The notes beneath the pieces were generated by a model that had not been told where the DNA came from, did not search any database, and saw only the letters and a program-made list of their open reading frames with translations. The position numbers and the translations under genes were made by a program. A DNA stretch of 33,270 bases from Candidatus Krumholzibacteriia bacterium (GTDB taxonomy: Bacteria; Krumholzibacteriota; Krumholzibacteriia; G020349025): contig DASRJW010000145.1 in assembly GCA_035649275.1 (NCBI GenBank), forward strand, positions 1 to 33,270, read 5' to 3'. Shown here piece after piece: positions 7,147-14,219 of this stretch. Numbering within the stretch: position 1 is the first letter of the stretch; each line of letters starts with the position of its first letter.

Positions 7147-9117
7147 ATGAGTCGCTCCGATTCAGTGACCCCGAGCGCACCACCGACGCGTGACGGCGCC
7201 GGGCCGCCTCGTTCCCGCTTGCTCCGCCTCGTCGAGCTGGGGCATGCGCTGCAGCGCCACACCCCCACCCGCTGGTGGGCAAGAGTCCTGCGACCCAAAG
7301 GCAATCTGACGAAGACCGAGCTCCGGGTGCTCGGCCTCGTCGCGCTCTTGCCGCTGTTCACCATCGTGATCCGGGTCCTGGCGCTTCCTGGCGCCATCCC
7401 GGGGTTCGGCGGTTTCGTCCCCGACGCGATCCGGACGGTCGGCAACGCCCTGAACCAGACCTTTTCACTCACCGCGGTTCCCGCGGACCAGCGCGACCAT
7501 ATCCTGTATCTCCTCTTCCTCCCCACTTGCGCCCTGCTCGTCGCCCTGGCGCGTCTCACTTTCGGCATCCGGGTCCTGGGCTTCCGCTCGATCCTCATCG
7601 CCGTGGGCTTCCATCAGAGCGGCATCCTCCCGAGTCTCTTCCTGATCACGGTCGTGGTCGCCACCATCGTCTTGGTGCGGCCCTGGCTGCGGCGGATCCG
7701 GCTGCCCTACTACGCCCGCGTCTCGGTGATCCTGTGCATCGTGGCCATGACCATGGTGGGTGGTGTGCTGGCCGGTCCGTGGATGCGTTCGGACCTCCTC
7801 TGGGGCGTCGCCTACTTCCCCGTCATCGTGCTCGGGATGCTCGCCGAAGGGATCGCCCGGACTCTCGATCAAGACAACATGATCATTGCGTCGTGGCGCG
7901 CGCTCACCACCATCGTGCTCGCTTTCCTGATCGCCATACTCTGCCAGATACCCGCACTGCGTGGAATCATGCTCCAGTTTCCAGAGCTCGCGCTGACGCA
8001 GATCGTCGCCATCGTGATGATCGCGGAGTTCCTCGACCTCCGCCTCTTCCAGGACTGGGATACGAAGGTCGCCGGGATCGCTCTACCCAAGCTGCTCTCC
8101 AACGCCGGCGCCTACCGGGTCGCGGTGGTGCGGAATCGCCTGCACACCGGAGTCATCGGCCGCCTGGGTCGACCCAGCCCGCAGAAGGACGCGCGGCGCT
8201 CGGTGCAGAGCGTCGTCGATGCTCTCCGTGCGAGCGGACACACGGTGCGGGTCCTGGAAGGCGACACCTCCCTCCTGAAGGAGCTGAGCCAATTCATGCC
8301 GCCGAACCCGAGGACCGGCGAGCCCGGCGGGATCGTCTTGAATCTCGCCCATGGCATCCAGGGAAGCGGACGACCGACGCACGTGCCGGCGATGCTCGAG
8401 ATGTCCGGGGTCGCGTACACCGGCCCCACGCCTCTCGGGCTCGCCCGCTCCCTGGACAAGGCGGTCACCAAGGTGCTGCTGCAACAGGCCGGCATCCCCA
8501 CGGCGCCCTTCCACCTCATGATGAGCCCCAAGGACGTCACCCACCGCCTGCGGTATCCCTTGCTCGTCCGACCGCGCCACGAGCCGAGCTACCGTTCGCG
8601 AGTGGTCACCGACCGCCAGCAACTCAAGGATGCGGTGCGTTTCATGGTCCGGCGCTATGGACAGGAAGCCTTGGTGGAGGAACACATCGCCGGCCGACAG
8701 ATCCACGTTGCACTGCTCGGCAACGACCCCGTCGAGTGCCTCCCGCTGGTGGAGGTCGAGGAGGGCAAGGGGCGGCGCATCTGCCCCGCGAAGCTCGACG
8801 CCCGTCGCGCCGCACGGATTCGCGACCGCGCCCTGGCCGCCTTCGCCGCCTGTGGTTGCCGTGATTATGCGAGGGTCGACATCCGTCTGGGACCCTCCGG
8901 AGAGCCCTCCGTGTTGGAAGTCCGCAGCCTCGGACTCTTGGGAGAGAGCGGTTCGTTCGCTAGGGCGGGCAGGGCGGCCGGTTACAACTTCCAGCAGCTC
9001 GTCGGCCGCCTCATCGACGTGGCTCGGGCCCGTTACCTCTCGCGTGTAGTGGTCCGACCCGTGGTCCCGGAGCCGAAGCGCGACGAGAGCGTGGAGACGC
9101 ACCGCGCTTTCACCTGA
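7147..9117 (+). CDS. 7TM_transglut-like membrane domain fused to a D-Ala-D-Ala-ligase-like ATP-grasp domain
   Basis: The product has 656 residues. Residues ~58-300 hold about seven or eight hydrophobic spans. The segment FRSILIAVGFHQSGILPSLF and the later PVIVLGMLAEGIARTLDQDN match the pattern I know from the 7TM_transglut family, which is usually found with an inactive transglutaminase. Residues ~320-625 are an ATP-grasp domain of the D-Ala-D-Ala ligase type: YTGPTPLGLARSLDK, then the strand PLLVRPRHE, EEHIAGRQIHVALL, YARVDIRL with Asp578, and SVLEVRSLG with Glu591. The Asn that binds the second Mg in D-Ala-D-Ala ligases is Arg593 here. The expected activity is ATP-dependent amide or ester ligation on the cytoplasmic face of the membrane, if the site is still active. 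The gene closely follows the HlyD gene (12 bases). Confidence 0.85.
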   Translation: MSRSDSVTPSAPPTRDGAGPPRSRLLRLVELGHALQRHTPTRWWARVLRPKGNLTKTELRVLGLVALLPLFTIVIRVLALPGAIPGFGGFVPDAIRTVGNALNQTFSLTAVPADQRDHILYLLFLPTCALLVALARLTFGIRVLGFRSILIAVGFHQSGILPSLFLITVVVATIVLVRPWLRRIRLPYYARVSVILCIVAMTMVGGVLAGPWMRSDLLWGVAYFPVIVLGMLAEGIARTLDQDNMIIASWRALTTIVLAFLIAILCQIPALRGIMLQFPELALTQIVAIVMIAEFLDLRLFQDWDTKVAGIALPKLLSNAGAYRVAVVRNRLHTGVIGRLGRPSPQKDARRSVQSVVDALRASGHTVRVLEGDTSLLKELSQFMPPNPRTGEPGGIVLNLAHGIQGSGRPTHVPAMLEMSGVAYTGPTPLGLARSLDKAVTKVLLQQAGIPTAPFHLMMSPKDVTHRLRYPLLVRPRHEPSYRSRVVTDRQQLKDAVRFMVRRYGQEALVEEHIAGRQIHVALLGNDPVECLPLVEVEEGKGRRICPAKLDARRAARIRDRALAAFAACGCRDYARVDIRLGPSGEPSVLEVRSLGLLGESGSFARAGRAAGYNFQQLVGRLIDVARARYLSRVVVRPVVPEPKRDESVETHRAFT

Positions 9118-9161
9118 GCCCGACACCGCGCCTTCGTCCTGACCGGCACGGATGCACCATT

Positions 9162-10235
9162 TCAGCGTAGGAACCGACGAATCTGCTCCGCCATCTTCTC
9201 TCCATCGAGGATCTGGGAGTCCGGCAACCGGCCGCGGAGCCGGTGCATGAAATAGGTGGGGACAGGAGGATGCGGGCCATCCCAACGGACCCCGCGATCG
9301 TAGACGAGGTAGACATCCCAGGCTGGTTCGGAATCGAGAGCGAGCGGCTGCTGGAAGAGCTCACCCACCGACTGATTCGGCGCCCAGAAGTGTTCCACCC
9401 GGGAGTCTGGAAAGAGGGCCGTAGCCTTTCTCGCCGCCCCCTCGTCATCGAGGCGAAGAATCGGCTCCCAGACGACGAAGACACGTAGATCGCCGGCTTC
9501 GATCTCGTGCAACACGGCCTCTTGCACCACACGGGCGCCTGCCTGACAACCCGGTCAAGTGGGGGCGAGGAGCAAGACCAGACGCAGTTCGTTGCGAGCG
9601 GCATTGAACCGAGCGCGGAGCTCGCTGCCGTCGTCCGAGAGCGTGCGGACGCGGGTCGCCTGGTCCGTCGCGGTCTCGAGCTGGAGGAATCCGGCCGAGA
9701 ACTTCACCTCGCCGACTCGGGTGAAGCGAACGCTCTGGTCTCCAGCGTGCCTGCTGCTCTCCGTATCGTGGTCGCGAGAGATGTTGTCGTCGGGAGAAGC
9801 GGTGTCGCCGGCGGAAGTGTGGTCATCGGGAGAAGCGCTGCTGTCGGGAAAATGCAACACGCCATCGAGGTGCTGTCCGTCGGCGGTGAGCTTGCCTTGG
9901 TAATCGGCGTCGACACCCGAGAAGTGGAGAGCGACGGTCGAACCGGTGACCTCCACCTGGACCGGGTAGTTCTCGGCACCGAAATCTGGAACGTCACACT
10001 CGCCGACCCAGCGTGATCCGACTCTGCCGAGATCCAGAACGGCTTCGACGGTGTCGCCCTGGATCACCACCCTCCCGCACCACTGACCGGTCGGGTCGCC
10101 TGGAGTGTTGACGTCGAGCCACGCCGGCCTGGACAAGCGCGGAAACCCGAGGATGAGGCAAAAGCCGAGCGCCGCGAACAAGGTGGCGCGGCAAACTGCC
10201 CGCGAGCCTCGCCCAGAATGCTCGACCGTTCTCAT
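9162..10235 (-). CDS. Probable selenoprotein: N-terminal beta domain plus thioredoxin-like UxxC domain, TGA read as Sec
   Basis: This is one 357-residue frame if the TGA at 9555-9557 is read as selenocysteine (residue 227). The ATG at 10235 has GAGGAGG 5 bases upstream, and an N-terminal membrane or signal segment follows (residues ~16-32). Residues ~47-130 are a beta-rich module (GQWCGRVV... ALHFSGVDADYQGKLTADG) like the one found in front of some secreted hydrolases. A Ser/Asp-rich linker (residues ~131-165) leads to a strand, ELRLVLLLAPT. Sec-Pro-Gly-Cys230 then sits where thioredoxin-like relatives carry Cys-x-x-Cys. The rest (GARVVQEAVL, RVFVVWEPIL, AWDVYLVYDRGVRWDG) matches uncharacterised thioredoxin-like proteins I recognise. 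The protein is probably a periplasmic or membrane-anchored redox enzyme. A nonsense mutation or base error is possible, but the position of the TGA makes Sec the better reading. Confidence 0.8.
9507..9527 (-). promoter_or_regulatory. SECIS-like stem-loop downstream of the Sec codon
   Basis: On the minus strand GTGCAA (9527-9522) pairs perfectly with TTGCAC (9512-9507) around the nine-base loop GAGGCCGTG. The loop begins 33 bases after the TGA and contains G in its first two positions and a GU. This fits the bacterial SECIS rules (a short stem, a loop within about 16-37 bases of the UGA, and G/GU in the loop). The fit was judged by eye only; no folding energy was computed. Confidence 0.5.
9555..9557 (-). 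other. In-frame TGA, probable selenocysteine codon
   Basis: The TGA lies between the Thr of LLLAPT and Pro-Gly-Cys. The coding frame continues without interruption for 130 further codons of recognisable thioredoxin-like sequence. This is the position of the nucleophilic Cys in the CxxC motif of the family. Confidence 0.78.
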
Positions 10236-10379
10236 GGAGCCTCCTCACCAAGCAGCCTGACACACTCGGCCTTGGAGATGTGTCCTTCAGCAGTCCGGAG
10301 ATCGGGGAGTGCTTCCTCCGCGGCCGGAAGGACGGATGAGACACGTGAAGGCACGAGCAGGATCACTGTCGACCGGCTG

Positions 10380-11864
10380 TCAAAGTGGCAGGTCCTCGGC
10401 ACGTAGGCGCACCTTGCCCGTCGGCCCGCGCGGGAGTACGTCGCCGATGTGAATCCGGCGCGGCACCTTGTAATCCGCCAATTCCCGATAGCAGAAAGCG
10501 ATCAGCTCCTTCTCCGAGGCCGGCGACCGGAGGGCAACCATCGCGGCCACGGCCTCCTCGCCCGCCCTGTCCTTGGTGCCGATCACCCCGGCCTCGCGTA
10601 CGGAAGGATGACTCTCGAGGACTCGGCGCACCTCCTCGGGCGACACCTTGAGTCCCCCCACATTGATGACGTGATCCTTGCGCCCGTGCAGGGTCAGGAA
10701 CCCGGCCGCCTCTTGCACCGCCAGGTCCCCGGTGAGGAAACCACCGGCGCGGAAAACCTGCCGTTCTGCGGGCGCCCCGAAGACGTAACCACTGGCGGCG
10801 GCAGGGCTCACCACCATGATCTCCCCTTCCTGACCGGGGGTGACCTCGTGACCTCGGGAGTCGACGAGTCGGATCTGGACGTTCCGGAGGGGCAAGCCGA
10901 TGGAATCGGGGCGCTCCAGCACCTGGTCTGGAACATGGTTGGTGACGCCGCCGGTCTCGGACGAACCGTAGTGCTGGCAGATGGGCAGCTGGAACCGTGC
11001 GTGGAAGGAGAGGATGGTGGCCGCGTCGAGAGGTGCGGTGCAGGAAAGCAGATACCGCAGGCGGGGAAGCGAAACCGCCCCCGGCGGCGCCGCCTCCAGC
11101 CAGCGTCGGTACATGTTGGGAACACCGAGGAACACCGTCGCTTCTTCCCGGCCGAGATCGTCGGCGATGCGTCGGGGAACGAAGAAGTCCTGGAGGACGA
11201 GTCGCGCCCCGGAGAAAAGGAGCGGCAGCACACCAAGGTCGAAACCATAAGAGTGGAAGAGGGGAACATCGGCGAGGATGCGATCGTCTGGACCCAGACC
11301 GAGGGTGTCGGTGATGTTCCGAGCCTCGGCGAGGACCTGTTCCGGCCCGAGGGCGATCCCCTTGAGCGCGCCGGTAGAACCGGAAGTGAGCTTGAGGACG
11401 GCGGCGTTTTGGCACTCCGGTGGCGCTGGCTGTCCGGACCTCGTCTTCGAGACGACGAGCACGAGACCCTGTCCGAAGACGTCGCCGCGCAGGGGATGCT
11501 CCTTCCAGCCACCGAGCATCGTCGCCACGCGACCTGCGTAAGCTGACCCCGTCAGGAAGGCCGCGACCCCTGCTTCCCTTGCGATGGTGCCGAGCTCGCT
11601 TTCCGAATAGCGCGGTGACACGAGCGCCGCCGTCGTCGGCATCTGGAAAAGAGCCAGTACGGCGGCAACGAAAGCGGGTCCGTTCGGCAGCGTGACTCCG
11701 ACCACTTGGCCTGGACGGATGCCCGCGCGCTCCAGATCCTGTGCCAGGGTGGAGGCTGTCTCGTAGAGGTCGAGGAAGGAGAGGTCGACCTGCGTCCGGA
11801 CAGCTGTCCTGGCGCCGAGATCCCGACCCAGGGCTTCCAGGTGCTGCCACCAATCGGTGCTCAC
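10380..11864 (-). CDS. AMP-forming acyl/aryl (or amino acid) ligase of the ANL superfamily
   Basis: The product has 494 residues. The GTG start at 11864 overlaps the stop codon of the carrier protein gene by four bases, so the two are translationally coupled. All core motifs are visible: the phosphate-binding loop LTSGSTGALKG (residues 159-169), HYGSSETGG (298-306), TGD (378-380), the hinge region GRKDHVINVGGLKVSPEE and the C-terminal catalytic Lys484 in PRGPTGKVRL. The enzyme should adenylate a carboxylate and pass it to a thiol, most likely the phosphopantetheine arm of the adjacent carrier protein. The substrate cannot be read from the sequence. No condensation, ketosynthase or thioesterase gene is next to it. 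It may share a transcript with the selenoprotein gene 144 bases downstream. Confidence 0.88.
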   Translation of the reverse strand: MSTDWWQHLEALGRDLGARTAVRTQVDLSFLDLYETASTLAQDLERAGIRPGQVVGVTLPNGPAFVAAVLALFQMPTTAALVSPRYSESELGTIAREAGVAAFLTGSAYAGRVATMLGGWKEHPLRGDVFGQGLVLVVSKTRSGQPAPPECQNAAVLKLTSGSTGALKGIALGPEQVLAEARNITDTLGLGPDDRILADVPLFHSYGFDLGVLPLLFSGARLVLQDFFVPRRIADDLGREEATVFLGVPNMYRRWLEAAPPGAVSLPRLRYLLSCTAPLDAATILSFHARFQLPICQHYGSSETGGVTNHVPDQVLERPDSIGLPLRNVQIRLVDSRGHEVTPGQEGEIMVVSPAAASGYVFGAPAERQVFRAGGFLTGDLAVQEAAGFLTLHGRKDHVINVGGLKVSPEEVRRVLESHPSVREAGVIGTKDRAGEEAVAAMVALRSPASEKELIAFCYRELADYKVPRRIHIGDVLPRGPTGKVRLRAEDLPL

Positions 11865-12136
11865 GCTTTCCTCTCACCGAGCCCCTTCTTCGTCGCCACG
11901 AAACGTGCGGTGTTCTGGACGCTCTCGAAGTGTTCCAGGGCGATCTCCTCGTCCCGGACGCGGATGTCGAAGGCATCTTCGAGGAAGGCGACGAGCTGGA
12001 AGACACCGAGCGAATCCACGACTCCAGAAGCCACCAGGGAGTCCCGGTCGTCGACCTGCGTGATCCCACGCGGTTCGAGCTTGGTCAGGACGAACGCCCG
12101 GATCCTCTGGGTGATCTCGTCGTGCGACTCCTCCAT
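11861..12136 (-). CDS. Acyl (peptidyl) carrier protein
   Basis: The product has 91 residues from the ATG at 12136; a longer open frame upstream has no coding character. It is a four-helix carrier protein with the phosphopantetheine site SGVVDSLGVFQL, attachment at Ser42, and the typical following segment EDAFDIRVRDEEIALEHFES. The motif order and length fit both free-standing acyl carrier proteins and DltC-like carriers. Its gene overlaps the downstream ligase gene by four bases, so it is the obvious partner of that enzyme. It is unlikely to be the housekeeping ACP, because no fatty acid synthesis gene is near. Confidence 0.88.
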   Translation of the reverse strand: MEESHDEITQRIRAFVLTKLEPRGITQVDDRDSLVASGVVDSLGVFQLVAFLEDAFDIRVRDEEIALEHFESVQNTARFVATKKGLGERKA

Positions 12137-12540
12137 GCTCTGCCTTTCCAGTCCTCGAACATCTGTCGTGTTGTCAGCTCTGTCAGTAGGGGAAGACTTC
12201 GAGATGCTCCTCCAGCGCGGCAGTCCATGACCTCCACGGGAAGCCTCTCGAGCATCGGAGGATTCTCGAGCCTGACGGACGGCTTCCCTTCCAGACTGGG
12301 AAGTGCGGAGGGTCGGCATCGGAGCCCGAACATTATAGCCGACAGAAGAGTGAGGAATCAGGTCCTCGGAGCGTATGGATTCCAGAGGCCAAGAGCGCGG
12401 CGCGTCGCTTGCTGCTTCCTGCGGCAGCTCACCCTGGAGGTTTGTCCGTGCTGTCCTCGTGGCGGTTGGGGAATCTACGCCATTTGCCGCACCTGGGTTG
12501 GGAAAACGACGCAGTTGCCGAGACCGCCGTGCAGGACATC
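12137..12540. other. Divergent intergenic region
   Basis: About 400 bases between the carrier protein gene (-) and the DUF192 gene (+). Open frames cross it on both strands, but their translations are Arg/Ser-rich and unlike protein. Apart from the TATAAT-like site at 12332-12337 I see no clear signal here. Confidence 0.5.
12332..12337 (-). promoter_or_regulatory. Possible -10 element for the carrier protein/ligase operon
   Basis: A perfect TATAAT is read on the minus strand, in an otherwise GC-rich region, about 195 bases upstream of the carrier protein start. No good -35 hexamer is visible at 16-18 bases, so this is only a candidate. Confidence 0.3.
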
Positions 12541-12888
12541 GTGCGGAGCATCAACGTCACCCGAGGCACGGTGGTCGCCGAACGGGTCCTGTGGGCGACA
12601 GGGTCCGCCAAGCGCCGTGGCTTGCTCGGGCGGAAGTCTCTGGATCCTGACGAGGGCATGTACCTCGTGCCCTGCCAATGGATCCACATGTTCGGAATGC
12701 AGTTCCCCATCGACGTCGCCTTCCTCGGCAGGGACGGTCGCGTTCTGGCGTTGCACCATGAGCTGCAACCGAACCGATTGTCGCGACCGGTGCTGCTCGC
12801 CGAAGGAGCGCTCGAGCTCGCCGCTGGGGTGCTGCGCCGGAGCGGTACCGTGGTCGGCGACGTGATTGCACTCGAGGATCCGGCGTAA
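12541..12888 (+). CDS. DUF192 family protein
   Basis: The product has 115 residues from the GTG at 12541. I chose this start because family members next to Tad loci commonly begin with a sequence like MRVVNVTRGTVLAERV, and here the sequence reads RSINVTRGTVVAERV. Earlier in-frame TTG/GTG codons would add residues without similarity. The conserved core is RRGLLGRKSLDPDEGMYLVP, then HMFGMQFPIDVAFLGRDGRV and a C-terminal LELAAGVL...GDVI. The fold is a small beta-barrel of unknown biochemical role. DUF192 genes often sit beside Flp/Tad pilus genes, and this one lies 165 bases upstream of the pilin. A function in pilus assembly is suggested only by this placement. Confidence 0.8.
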   Translation: MRSINVTRGTVVAERVLWATGSAKRRGLLGRKSLDPDEGMYLVPCQWIHMFGMQFPIDVAFLGRDGRVLALHHELQPNRLSRPVLLAEGALELAAGVLRRSGTVVGDVIALEDPA

Positions 12889-12967
12889 CGACGGGATAGG
12901 CGGAGCGCGTCGCGGCCATGGTCCGGCCGGCGGAGATGCGGCGGGATGCAATGGGGTATGGAAAACC

Positions 12968-12983
12968 TGGCATGCCGTGTGCC
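12968..12983 (+). promoter_or_regulatory. Possible sigma-54 (-24/-12) promoter for the Flp pilin
   Basis: The sequence TGGCATGCCGTGTGCC has the invariant GG (12969-12970) and GC (12981-12982) exactly ten bases apart and resembles TGGCACG-N4-TTGC. Transcription would start about 60 bases before the pilin ATG. No activator gene is in the window, so this is tentative. Confidence 0.35.
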
Positions 12984-13053
12984 TGCCTCCAGGCGCGCGC
13001 CGGAAGCGGTGCGCCCATCGTAACAACGACTAATGTCACTGCGGAGGATCCCA

Positions 13054-13215
13054 ATGCGGTTTCTGACTCGGCTGATTCACGAAGACAAGGGCCAGGACAT
13101 GGTGGAATACGCCCTCCTGGCTGCGTTCATCTCCATCGTGGCGATCGTCACGATCCGGAACATCGGGCCCCTGGTGGACGCTGTCTACCAGAACGTTCAG
13201 GCCGCGTTGACGTGA
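13054..13215 (+). CDS. flp: Flp-type type IVb pilin
   Basis: The prepilin has 53 residues. The ATG at 13054 has GGAGG 6 bases upstream; an in-frame ATG at 13033 is less well placed. A short basic leader ends in Gly13, and the mature part begins QDMVEYALLAAFISIVAIV. It carries the class IVb signature of Glu at +5 followed by Tyr, then a hydrophobic helix and a short hydrophilic C-terminus. The protein is the structural subunit of the Flp pilus, processed by the prepilin peptidase encoded next. It is the first gene of the Tad cluster, as is usual. Confidence 0.95.
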   Translation: MRFLTRLIHEDKGQDMVEYALLAAFISIVAIVTIRNIGPLVDAVYQNVQAALT

Positions 13216-13263
13216 TCTAGACTGCCACGACCTGGGGGTGCGCTGCCGACAGAAGGAGCTGTC

Positions 13264-13848
13264 TTGGACCAACCGACTCTCGCATTGTGCGCCTCAGCCC
13301 TGACTGCAGCTGCCGTCGGGATTGCCATGATTACCGACCTCCGCTGGCGGCGCATCCCCAATGTTCTCACCTTCCCAGCCATGGCGGTGGGCCTGCTGTT
13401 GCGGACCTACTTCCAGGGCTGGGAGGGTCTGGCCCTGTCGCTGTGTGGGCTCATCGCCGGCCCGGGGCTGCTCTTGCTGCTGCACACGGGCCGCGGCTTG
13501 GGCATGGGTGACATCAAGTTGGCGGCGGCCGTCGGGGCCATCCTCGGGCCGCCGCTCACCTTGGTCGCCATGTTGCTCACCGCGCTCGTCGGCGGCGTGC
13601 TGGCCATCGCCTCGCAGCTGCGCCCAGGCGGGGTACTCGCCGAGGTGCTCTCGATGGCGATGATCGGCCTTCCTGGAATGCATCGATTCGCAAAGGCGCA
13701 TGCCGCGGTGCCGCAATCCACGGTGCCCGCGACCATTCCTTACGGTGTCGGCATCGCCATCGGTTCACTTCTGACGATCGTGGTGTACTGGTGCACGGAA
13801 AGCGCAAGTTGGTTTCTCTGGCACGTAACTCGCGTGGCCAGTCTGTAG
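13264..13848 (+). CDS. tadV: TadV/CpaA prepilin peptidase (A24 family)
   Basis: The product has 194 residues. It starts with TTG at 13264, supported by AAGGAG 5 bases upstream. It is a polytopic membrane aspartic peptidase with both catalytic motifs: the first Asp in [11 protein letters not shown] and the second in [12 protein letters not shown] (the GxGD motif). It lacks the N-terminal methyltransferase domain of classical PilD, which is normal for TadV/CpaA. Its role is to cleave the leader of the Flp pilin and of TadE-like pseudopilins. The end of the gene overlaps the next gene by 58 bases. Confidence 0.92.
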   Translation: MDQPTLALCASALTAAAVGIAMITDLRWRRIPNVLTFPAMAVGLLLRTYFQGWEGLALSLCGLIAGPGLLLLLHTGRGLGMGDIKLAAAVGAILGPPLTLVAMLLTALVGGVLAIASQLRPGGVLAEVLSMAMIGLPGMHRFAKAHAAVPQSTVPATIPYGVGIAIGSLLTIVVYWCTESASWFLWHVTRVASL

Positions 13849-14207
13849 TCGAGTTCGCTCTCGTCCTGCCTCTGCTGTTCGTCCTGGTGTTCGGAATCAC
13901 CGAATTCGGACGGGCGTGGATGCAGATGAACCTCATGACGAGCGCGGCCCGCGAGGGTGCGCGGCTCGCGGTCGTCACAGCTCCCGATGTGGGGCGCGTG
14001 ACCGCCCGGGTTCAAGAAGTGTGCGATGCCGGGAGGATCAACCCGACCCTCATCACGGTCAGCGGTCCGGACGCCACCGATCCGGACCGTCGTGTCACGG
14101 TCACGGTGGAGGCCAACTTCCAGGTCGTCACAGGGACGATCCTGAACACCTTCAGCGGGACGATCCCGCTGCGTGCGACTGCCACCATGCGGCACGAATC
14201 GTTCTGA
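13791..14207 (+). CDS. tadE: TadE-like pseudopilin
   Basis: The product has 138 residues from the GTG at 13791. A TTG at 13809, with GGAAAG just upstream, is an equally possible start and would shorten the overlap with the peptidase gene. The N-terminus [20 protein letters not shown] is the TadE signature: a Gly cleavage site, Glu near +5 and one hydrophobic helix. It is followed by EFGRAW and [11 protein letters not shown]. The remaining ~90 residues form a periplasmic domain. TadE-type proteins are processed minor pilins needed for Tad pilus assembly. Confidence 0.92.
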   Translation: MHGKRKLVSLARNSRGQSVVEFALVLPLLFVLVFGITEFGRAWMQMNLMTSAAREGARLAVVTAPDVGRVTARVQEVCDAGRINPTLITVSGPDATDPDRRVTVTVEANFQVVTGTILNTFSGTIPLRATATMRHESF

Positions 14208-14219
14208 GGAGAAGGAACC

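Noticed and set aside
9162-9530. A separate 122-residue thioredoxin-like gene starting with GTG at 9530
   Set aside because: This start would omit the redox motif and the first strand of the fold. No good ribosome site precedes it, and the frame is continuous with the upstream gene except for the TGA.
12409-12540. N-terminal extension of the DUF192 gene from an upstream TTG
   Set aside because: The extra residues are not similar to the family, whereas the start at 12541 gives the usual INVTRGTVVAERV beginning.
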